From positions 1-5,449 of the forward strand of contig QMWL02000052.1 of NCBI GenBank assembly GCA_003661605.2: a DNA stretch of 5,449 nucleotides, written 5' to 3'. The translations under genes were made by a program, and so were the position numbers. Every line of letters starts with the position of its first letter. Positions within the stretch are counted from its first letter, which is position 1. This DNA comes from an archaeon. GTDB lineage: Archaea; Thermoproteota; QMWL01. Below the pieces are notes generated by a model. It did no database searches. It was not told the DNA's origin and saw only the letters and a list, made by a program, of their open reading frames with translations. Of the stretch, positions 1 through 5,290 are shown in pieces.

Positions 1-1096
1 GTGTTACTGCTAGCGCGCTGATGTGCAGCAAGCTGGTTGCGCGCGTTGCTTCGGTCAGGTTAGCGGTCCAGAGGAACCGCTGTGTCTGGGGGAATGCGCC
101 ATCGAGACAAGCAATTACGGTATCGTTTCCTACTACTAACTCGTATCCACAGTCGCTAGTGTTCGCCCAGATCGGAGGTAGGGTAGCTGCATCGACGATC
201 GATCCGTTTAACGCCACTCTATGTAAGAGCACACCGCTACTGGCGTTTACCCAGAATGCGGTACTACTGTTGACGACGAGCAGCTCTGCTTCACCATCTC
301 CGTTTACATCGCTTAGGGAGAAGGCTGTGAAGGCGTTGTTTACAGGAAGCGTCCAAAGGATGTTTGTGAGGGTGACTAGGCTGACATGAGACGAGTTAAG
401 CGCAATTACTGCAGACGCGTTCCAAGTAGCAAGCTGAGTTGCGTTAAATGCGATCTGTGCAAGAAGCGTTCCATCGGAAACGTTCCACCAAAGGATGCGC
501 GTATCATTGCAACTAGTTGCTACGAGGCTACTGTTGGTTAGTGTAAGCGCGGTACCTGTAGCGTTGAGCGCTTTTTCCCATATAATACGCCCCGTTGCTC
601 CGTCGATGAGGCGGATCGTCGTATCGACAGCGATAAGATCTGTGAAGTTGTCGCCTGTCCGATTAGCGACAGTTGCTAAAAGGGTGGTATTTTCCGCTGG
701 TAAAGTCCATACTATGCTACCACTACTTCCGTTTAGTAGGGCAAGGTAAGTTTGAGAGCGGTTTGCTACAATACAGCTTATACCATACAGTCCATCAGTA
801 TTCACCATCCCCAGAACTGCAGCAGCGAGAACGGTGGCGTTTTCTGGAGCGAACTCCCAGAGGCTCGCACTCGAGCTGGTGTTGACTGCGAGCACGCATC
901 CTCCTACAATAACAACCGTGTAGTTTGCATCGCCTACCCATATACTGCTAATGGTAGTGTTGAGGATTTTCATCCATACGTACTGGTTTAAAGCCGCGCT
1001 CGCCGTAGACGGAGGAGAGTAGGTGATAGGTAGAACTAGTAAAGTGACCGCAAGTACTGCAACGAGTAGTGCGGACCGCACCTCTGCGTGCTTCAA
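1..1096 (-). CDS. Secreted, densely N-glycosylated beta-propeller (PQQ/FG-GAP-like) surface protein, C-terminus beyond the window
   Basis: An open minus-strand frame runs from a TTG at 1096 to the left edge with no stop, giving 365 residues. Residues 1-35 form a signal peptide: a short basic start (MKHAEVR), a hydrophobic core about 9-25, then a small-residue stretch (STASA) suited to cleavage. The rest is repeats of about 40 residues with blade signatures such as IDGATGRIIWEK (164-175), NGSSGSIVW (122-130), NVSDGTLL and NASSGVLL, centred near 126, 169, 209, 246, 288 and 333. This spacing and the D/N-G-x-x-G-x-hydrophobic-W pattern resemble PQQ-like propellers. Residues 263-271, DVNGDGEAE, match the calcium-binding loop of FG-GAP repeats. 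About 22 N-x-S/T sequons imply export and glycosylation. Ligand and function are unknown. The start could instead be GTG at 1081, which also gives a good signal peptide. The frame after it is certain; the exact start is not. Confidence 0.85.
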   Translation of the reverse strand, partial: MKHAEVRSALLVAVLAVTLLVLPITYSPPSTASAALNQYVWMKILNTTISSIWVGDANYTVVIVGGCVLAVNTSSSASLWEFAPENATVLAAAVLGMVNTDGLYGISCIVANRSQTYLALLNGSSGSIVWTLPAENTTLLATVANRTGDNFTDLIAVDTTIRLIDGATGRIIWEKALNATGTALTLTNSSLVATSCNDTRILWWNVSDGTLLAQIAFNATQLATWNASAVIALNSSHVSLVTLTNILWTLPVNNAFTAFSLSDVNGDGEAELLVVNSSTAFWVNASSGVLLHRVALNGSIVDAATLPPIWANTSDCGYELVVGNDTVIACLDGAFPQTQRFLWTANLTEATRATSLLHISALAVT

Positions 1097-1119
1097 GACG
1101 GTTATAGCGGCTACTCTTC

Positions 1120-1125
1120 TTTAAA
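1120..1125. promoter_or_regulatory. Shared palindromic TATA box (TTTAAA) for two divergent genes
   Basis: TTTAAA reads the same on both strands and sits in the 51-bp gap between divergent starts. Its centre (1122.5) is about 26 nt from the rhomboid GTG (1148) and about 26 nt from the surface-protein TTG (1096). In archaea, transcription usually begins about 25 nt from the TATA centre, so both transcripts would be leaderless or nearly so. Neither start has a convincing Shine-Dalgarno site, which fits. The flank upstream of the box is pyrimidine-rich for the plus direction (CTACTCTTC) and more purine-containing for the minus direction (CTATGG). A BRE-like preference might therefore favour minus-strand transcription. 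Confidence 0.6.
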
Positions 1126-1147
1126 CCATAGCAAAGGGGGCGGAGCA

Positions 1148-1924
1148 GTGTCAGTTCTAGTGCCTCCGGGTCCTCCGCCGCCCCCCATCCTACTTCCTCC
1201 TCCACCTTCACGAAAACGGCATCGTAAGCGGCGACGACGAGTAACTCGCCGCCCTAGGGATGTCGGTACACTCTGTATGATCGCTGTTCTTGTAGCGGTC
1301 TATGCTGTTCAGGTGGTTATCGAACTGACAGCTGGACGGGCTGCGTTATACCAAGTGTTTCGCGAGTGGGGGCTGGTCCCGGCTGCGCTCGCGCGAGGAG
1401 AGCGGTTCCATACGCTTCTCACCTACGGGTTTCTTCATGCTAACCCTCTTCACCTGATCGTAAACTCAGTTAGCCTCTACTTCCTAGGGCGAGAGGTTGA
1501 AGAAAAGATAGGAACTGCTGCGTTCATCGCCTGCTATCTGGCTTTCATCGTTTTGGGCGGGGTAGCGTACGCGTTAATCAACCCAGATCCAACAGCGGCG
1601 CTCATCGGAGCATCAGCAGCCGTTTTCGGTTTTCTAGGCATCATTGCACTCCTCGAACCCTTTTCTCTGACCTACGTAGTCGTTATCCCCGTTCCCACCA
1701 TACTCATCGCTGTAGGCTATACAGTGTTCTGCCTGTTCTTCATCCACACACCGCTATGGTGGGGTGGTATTGCACACTCTGCACACCTAGGCGGCTTACT
1801 TGGAGGAATGCTACTAGCTATTCCGATCGAACCGAAGAAAGCACTCGAAGGGCTGGCAATCTACCTTGTGCTGCTCGGGTTAGTGCTCTACGCGATATGG
1901 CTTACCTTGCGCCTTCTCCTCTAA
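1148..1924 (+). CDS. Rhomboid-family intramembrane serine protease with proline-rich, basic N-terminus
   Basis: This 258-residue polytopic membrane protein should cleave transmembrane helices of other membrane proteins within the bilayer. TM1 is about 41-60. TM2 carries HANPLHLIVN (H97, H102, N106), the oxyanion-hole/structural His and Asn pattern of rhomboids, followed by GREVE at 114-118. The nucleophile is Ser156 in GASAAVFG, and the catalytic His is probably H213 in AHSAHLGGLLGG. An extra TM helix (about 233-256) follows the six-helix core. Ala157 replaces the usual Gly of the GxSG motif. Residues 6-20 are mostly proline and 22-37 almost all Arg/Lys, giving a strongly positive cytosolic tail. 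The GTG at 1148 is preferred because TTTAAA lies about 26 nt upstream; an earlier in-frame start at 1088 would place that box inside the gene. The 3' end overlaps the convergent ATPase gene by 4 bp. Substrate unknown; the divergent surface protein is only a neighbour-based guess. Confidence 0.93.
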   Translation: MSVLVPPGPPPPPILLPPPPSRKRHRKRRRRVTRRPRDVGTLCMIAVLVAVYAVQVVIELTAGRAALYQVFREWGLVPAALARGERFHTLLTYGFLHANPLHLIVNSVSLYFLGREVEEKIGTAAFIACYLAFIVLGGVAYALINPDPTAALIGASAAVFGFLGIIALLEPFSLTYVVVIPVPTILIAVGYTVFCLFFIHTPLWWGGIAHSAHLGGLLGGMLLAIPIEPKKALEGLAIYLVLLGLVLYAIWLTLRLLL

Positions 1925-3714
1925 CCGACTCGTGCAAGATCGGATAGCCCTAAGAGCTCCGCTAACTGAATGGCTTCCTCGGCTAGTAGCTCCACGTTTC
2001 GGTAGGAGGTTGGAACACCCGTTGCATAAAGGAGGGTGGCGACATCCTCGGCTTCAATCGGCTTTATCGTAACGCGTGTACGGTCACGAAGCACTTTCTC
2101 AACATACGCATCGATACCCTCGGTACCGGGTGCTTGAACGATAATGAGGCGGTGGAACCGTTTTCGACGGAACGCTCGAGCAAAGGGCGCTGCCATAACG
2201 CGCAGCTGGTGATAGTTTGCTCCTGCTACGACCACTACTCCGATACGCTCCGTACCTCGCCATACACGTATCAGATACTCCGCACCACGCTGGGTGCCAA
2301 CTGCATCAATGCGCCCAGCCTCTTGTAGCTTCTGAAGTACATGAAGTAGCGCTAATCCGAGAGTACGGCTGCGCTCAAACACAGAGGGGATTTTCGTGAA
2401 GTCATCGTAGATGCGGCGGCGGAGCTCAGGAAGTGGAGTGAGGCGAGGGCGTCGTATTGAAGGTACTACTCCCGCGCGCTTGCGTGCAATAGCTTCTCGA
2501 ACGCACTCTTCAGTTACATGATCTAACCCGCGGCGAACCGCTTCCTCTAACGCCATATAGCAAGTAACGAGTATGTCTCCTGGACGTGCACCCGCTTCTC
2601 GCCAAACTACTTCGATCCCGGATTCGGAGAACGGTGCAGGTGCGAGACGGGGGTCAACAGCTACGTCCCTGATGTAGGCTGCTACGAGGTCCACCGCATC
2701 CTCTATGTTGAGGTCTTCGAGGGTGATAGTAAACGCCATGCGGCGTGCGAGCGCGGGTCCAACGATAGTTGTAGCTTCCCGCCCAATGCCAAGGATCTCC
2801 GCCCATACACGCGGCGTACAGGCGAGTGCAAGGCAGAGACCGCGAGGACCGTGTTCGAGGAGGAGCGAGCAGGTGTGGAGGAAGGGTTCCATATGATGCC
2901 TTTCGATACGCTCGACTTCGTCGATGAGTAGGACTGCTGCACGGTGACCTACGTACCTGGCTAGATTTACAACGGTCTTAAAGGCAGCGAGTCCTTCGTC
3001 GGCGTTTGCCGTTGCTTGCCCAATGAAAGCGCGGTAGGCATGGGAGCGCTGCATCACGTCGATCATTCGCTCCACATACCCCTCGTCCACGTAGTCACGC
3101 GCATACGGGTTATCGAAGTCAAAGCGATCGCCGAGGCGGTCCATAACCTCCTCCTTAAGATAGCTTATGTTGAGTTCGTCTAGCGCGTTTAGCAAGGTCT
3201 CGGGAGCGGCATGCACTGCTTCCAGTAGATCAGAGAACTGCTTCTCTGGTTTTGTAAAGAAGCCTGTTTTCTTAAACAGGCGTTTGGCATCGATGAGTGG
3301 TGCTTTTTCGTAAAGGACACGAGATACGACTGCAGCGGTTAGTCGGCGGAGGAAGCTTCGCCCACCTAGCTTACTGATGAAGATGTGAAAGATGCGAGCT
3401 GCATCGGGAGTGGTGCGGAAGTCGGTAGGAGAGTGTGTGTATACGACGAGGTACTTACCGGGTGTTTTGGAGAGTTCGTATTCGAGGTGGCGGAAGAGGT
3501 GGCTCTTCCCTTGCCCATATGCACCTGAGATTCGAACCCCGACCACATCCCCGTTCTCCGCCAGCGATACGGCTTGAAGCAAGGTGCGGAAGCTTTCTCG
3601 CCGACTATCGGTAGCGAGGATCCAAAGGCGCTGCGGCGTACCGGTGACCGGGAAGGGGTTTTCGTAGACGTTTAGGCGCAGATAGCGTTCATCAACGACC
3701 CTAACCTCCGACAT
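1921..3714 (-). CDS. P-loop AAA-type ATPase with C-terminal alpha/beta domain (BREX BrxC/BrxD- or ORC/STAND-like)
   Basis: The product has 597 residues. An N-terminal segment with ENPFPV (18-23) leads into Walker A GAYGQGKSH (64-72, Lys70). A long helical insert (about 105-240) follows, then Walker B VLLIDE (261-266, Asp265/Glu266) and a sensor-1-like Thr300 in ALACTPRVW. Helices about 320-410 resemble an AAA+ lid. Residues about 440-560 form an alpha/beta domain with strands such as IGVVVVAG and RLIIVQAP, of unknown role. The GxxGxGKSH form of Walker A with a DEVE-type Walker B recalls DUF2791/BrxC/BrxD-like ATPases of phage-defence loci, and more loosely ORC/STAND ATPases; this is recognition from motifs, not a search result. 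The ATG lies 1 nt after the stop of the winged-helix gene, so the two are probably co-translated and act together. ATP hydrolysis is likely; the biological role is open. Confidence 0.85.
   Translation of the reverse strand: MSEVRVVDERYLRLNVYENPFPVTGTPQRLWILATDSRRESFRTLLQAVSLAENGDVVGVRISGAYGQGKSHLFRHLEYELSKTPGKYLVVYTHSPTDFRTTPDAARIFHIFISKLGGRSFLRRLTAAVVSRVLYEKAPLIDAKRLFKKTGFFTKPEKQFSDLLEAVHAAPETLLNALDELNISYLKEEVMDRLGDRFDFDNPYARDYVDEGYVERMIDVMQRSHAYRAFIGQATANADEGLAAFKTVVNLARYVGHRAAVLLIDEVERIERHHMEPFLHTCSLLLEHGPRGLCLALACTPRVWAEILGIGREATTIVGPALARRMAFTITLEDLNIEDAVDLVAAYIRDVAVDPRLAPAPFSESGIEVVWREAGARPGDILVTCYMALEEAVRRGLDHVTEECVREAIARKRAGVVPSIRRPRLTPLPELRRRIYDDFTKIPSVFERSRTLGLALLHVLQKLQEAGRIDAVGTQRGAEYLIRVWRGTERIGVVVVAGANYHQLRVMAAPFARAFRRKRFHRLIIVQAPGTEGIDAYVEKVLRDRTRVTIKPIEAEDVATLLYATGVPTSYRNVELLAEEAIQLAELLGLSDLARVG
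3262..3281. repeat. Perfect 8-bp inverted repeat with 4-nt loop inside the ATPase gene
   Basis: The arms GCCTGTTT and AAACAGGC are separated by TCTT. In the minus-strand mRNA this would fold as an 8-bp stem with an AAGA loop. It codes for the basic segment around residues 144-151 (KRLFKKTG) of the ATPase, in the helical insert between Walker A and Walker B. It may be a chance by-product of coding sequence. It has no following T tract and so is not a terminator. Confidence 0.5.
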
Positions 3715-3715
3715 T

Positions 3716-4348
3716 CTACTTGCTTTTCACCAGTATATAATAGCATAACCCTCGCGGTGCAACAATGCCCTCATTGGGGTTCAGACCTGTCCCTGTTTCA
3801 AGCTGGATGCGAAACGGGTCGCGGCGATGGAGGCGAAGAACAGTTTCGTCAAACTGCTCGCGCGTTATGGGAAGACGTTGGAGGACGCGGCGACGTAGGT
3901 CGCCAACTAGTACATAGGGTGCTATCGGACTGGTTTTCACCAACCGCTGGTACTCTTCTGTAAGGATGCGGAAAAACTTCTCCTCGGAAAGCTGTTGTTC
4001 GCGAGAAGCGAGAATCCCTACACCTGCTAGAACGGCGCGAAGGTCGCTTGCAAGCTGCTCTAGAGTTCGACGCATTTCGTCAACCTGTCCTGCGAGGGTT
4101 TCGAGGCGGAGGAAAAGCGCATCTCGCAGCTGGTCAGGTTGCCACTTCCAGAGAAAGCGCACGCCCTCCACCGTAATGGTGGCACGCCGCTGCCGACCTC
4201 GCTTCTTGATTTCTACAAGCCCAAGTGCTTCCAGCTTCTCAACATCGACTTCAGCCAAGTCTCGCTTACGCACGGTTTGCGTACCGCTCAAGAGGAGTTT
4301 GAGGAGGAACTGAAACTCAGCGTCAGTTAAAGGAGGGCGTGTGCTCAC
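3716..4348 (-). CDS. Winged-helix / coiled-coil / winged-helix protein, probable partner of the downstream ATPase
   Basis: The product is a 210-residue soluble protein with no signal peptide. Residues about 7-66 look like a winged-helix domain: helices, then LEALGLVEIKKRGRQRRATIT (about 39-59) as recognition helix end and basic wing, ending in VEGVRFL. Residues about 72-108 are a heptad-like amphipathic helix (LRDALFLRLETLAGQVDEM), a likely coiled coil for dimerisation. Residues about 121-210 look like a second winged-helix-type domain: VGDLRRRVLQRLPITREQFD is helix-turn-helix-like and the chain ends in a strand, CYYILVKS. Two DNA- or protein-binding heads joined by a coiled coil suit a bridging adaptor. 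The gene starts with GTG, has no SD, lies 39 nt after the PRC-barrel gene, and its stop is 1 nt before the ATPase ATG. I recognise no named family; function is inferred from architecture and context. Confidence 0.8.
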   Translation of the reverse strand: MSTRPPLTDAEFQFLLKLLLSGTQTVRKRDLAEVDVEKLEALGLVEIKKRGRQRRATITVEGVRFLWKWQPDQLRDALFLRLETLAGQVDEMRRTLEQLASDLRAVLAGVGILASREQQLSEEKFFRILTEEYQRLVKTSPIAPYVLVGDLRRRVLQRLPITREQFDETVLRLHRRDPFRIQLETGTGLNPNEGIVAPRGLCYYILVKSK

Positions 4349-4357
4349 TGCTGCTAG

Positions 4358-4371
4358 AAAAGCGCGCTTTT
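4358..4371. promoter_or_regulatory. 14-bp perfect palindrome between TATA-like box and start of the winged-helix gene; candidate operator
   Basis: AAAAGCGCGCTTTT is its own reverse complement. It lies in the 39-nt gap before the winged-helix gene, 10 nt upstream of its GTG, and overlaps a TATA-like element on the minus strand. A dimeric DNA-binding protein could bind here and block TBP/TFB or RNA polymerase. The adjacent gene encodes just such a candidate, so autoregulation is a reasonable hypothesis. It could also be a weak hairpin in the read-through mRNA. Confidence 0.4.
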
Positions 4372-4374
4372 TAT
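4368..4374 (-). promoter_or_regulatory. TATA-like box (ATAAAAA) for an internal leaderless promoter
   Basis: On the minus strand ATAAAAA is centred about 23 nt upstream of the GTG at 4348, close to the archaeal TATA-to-start spacing for a leaderless transcript. No Shine-Dalgarno site precedes that GTG, which agrees. If real, the winged-helix and ATPase genes can be transcribed apart from the upstream PRC-barrel gene. The match is A-rich and degenerate, so confidence is modest. Confidence 0.35.
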
Positions 4375-4387
4375 CCGTATTCTTCTC

Positions 4388-5290
4388 CTAATAGGCAGCA
4401 GCGGGCGCAGCGGGAAGCCCCCACGCTTGCCGCACCCACTCCCGTACGCGAAGAACAGCCGCGTAGAGAAGGCTATCGGTTGGTAAGTGGTTGAGAAGCT
4501 CATCGAGCTCTGCTAATGTCACACCTTCCAGCTCTTCTGGTGCCAGAAAGAGCGGGTTGGGTACACCGCTCTCGGCTGCAAGCGCGTCCACATTGTCGAT
4601 GTAGCGTTGAAGCGCACTTGCACTACGATCGCTTACACGAACCTTACTCACTTCCTTACCCTCCCGAAGCGCTTTCAACAGCCGTGCTGTAACCCCTAGG
4701 ATAGCGCGAGCAGCGCGTTTCGGCTTCGTAGGTACGCGATCTACGAAAACAATATGCTGCCCGATGAGGAAGATCTTGTTCACGTCCAGCGGTCGTTTCC
4801 GACCAACTAGTTCTACATGTGTAACCTGACCTGAACCGCGTGCGATGAGAAGCGTGCGTATTACCCCCAGCTCCCTCCCATGAACATCGATTACACGATA
4901 GCCGCGGAGCGCAACCGCATACTGCTCCTCCTTCGGAAACCGTAGAACCGCGCGCTCCGTCTGCACACTAGCAAGTGCGTTTCCACAGAGTGGACACAGC
5001 ATTAACCCCCAGGGAACCTTCTCCTTACAGTGGGGACATGCTGTCGTACCGGATGGTGCTTCGAGTTCAATTCGTGGACCGCGAAAGACGCGAAGCCATC
5101 GGGGTGGAATTGTGAGATCTACGCCTGCATCAAGTTTGACACGGACGCCTAATAGCGTGTTGTCGCGAAAGAGGAACTCTGCAATCCTTCCAAACGACTT
5201 GCCGCGGTAGAATACACGTAAACCGATAAACCGCTCACCCGCCTCTCGCGTAGCCACGAGATCGCCAATATTCGCGCTCAGCTCGCCCAA
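4388..5290 (-). CDS. PRC-barrel / zinc-ribbon / PRC-barrel protein with helical C-terminus
   Basis: The product has 300 residues and neither signal peptide nor TM segment. Residues about 21-77 have the PRC-barrel pattern (FIGLRVFYRGKSFGRIAEFL, then GVRVKLD and a final strand). A zinc ribbon follows with C85-x2-C88 and C99-x2-C102. Residues about 124-187 form a second PRC-like barrel (VIDVHGRELGVIRTLLIARG, then KIFLIGQHIVFVD). Residues about 190-290 are mostly helical and the chain ends in an Ala/Pro tail. PRC barrels are protein-interaction modules; in archaea they occur in cell-division proteins (CdvA, CdpB) and RNA-processing factors. A scaffold role fits but is not shown. The TTG at 5290 overlaps the upstream membrane-protein gene by 56 nt; GTG at 5257 (23-nt overlap) also keeps the first barrel intact. 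No start has a clear SD. It stands 39 nt before the winged-helix gene, in the same direction. Confidence 0.75.
   Translation of the reverse strand: MGELSANIGDLVATREAGERFIGLRVFYRGKSFGRIAEFLFRDNTLLGVRVKLDAGVDLTIPPRWLRVFRGPRIELEAPSGTTACPHCKEKVPWGLMLCPLCGNALASVQTERAVLRFPKEEQYAVALRGYRVIDVHGRELGVIRTLLIARGSGQVTHVELVGRKRPLDVNKIFLIGQHIVFVDRVPTKPKRAARAILGVTARLLKALREGKEVSKVRVSDRSASALQRYIDNVDALAAESGVPNPLFLAPEELEGVTLAELDELLNHLPTDSLLYAAVLRVREWVRQAWGLPAAPAAAY

Noticed and set aside
21..991. Four plus-strand open frames (21-389, 495-749, 673-885, 752-991)
   Set aside because: They lie opposite the long minus-strand propeller frame, which has a signal peptide, repeats and sequons. The plus frames have low-complexity Ser/Arg/Val compositions without domains and overlap one another.
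1088..1147. Upstream N-terminal extension of the rhomboid from a start at 1088
   Set aside because: It would put the TTTAAA box inside the coding region and overlap the surface-protein start. The added 20 residues show nothing rhomboid-like. GTG 1148 fits the promoter spacing.
948..1211. An 87-residue minus-strand open frame with a CSTCGH pair of cysteines
   Set aside because: It is out of frame with the signal-peptide frame, crosses the divergent promoter and the rhomboid N-terminus, and the single CxxC pair is not a complete zinc site.
2200..2400. Restriction-endonuclease-like catalytic site in the ATPase C-terminus
   Set aside because: Strands are suggestive, but no PD...(D/E)xK triad could be traced, so it is given only as a fold possibility.
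3262..3281. The intragenic hairpin as a transcription terminator
   Set aside because: It lies in mid-gene with no T-rich tail, and archaeal termination relies mainly on T tracts rather than hairpins.
1921..3714. Calling the ATPase an Orc1/Cdc6 replication initiator
   Set aside because: The GAYGQGKSH P-loop, the long insert before Walker B and the C-terminal alpha/beta domain do not match the compact Orc1/Cdc6 layout with a plain C-terminal winged helix.
3966..4313. A 115-residue plus-strand frame opposite the winged-helix gene
   Set aside because: It is Ser/Arg-rich and without a fold pattern, typical of the antisense of a charged helical protein. The minus-strand gene fits its operon.
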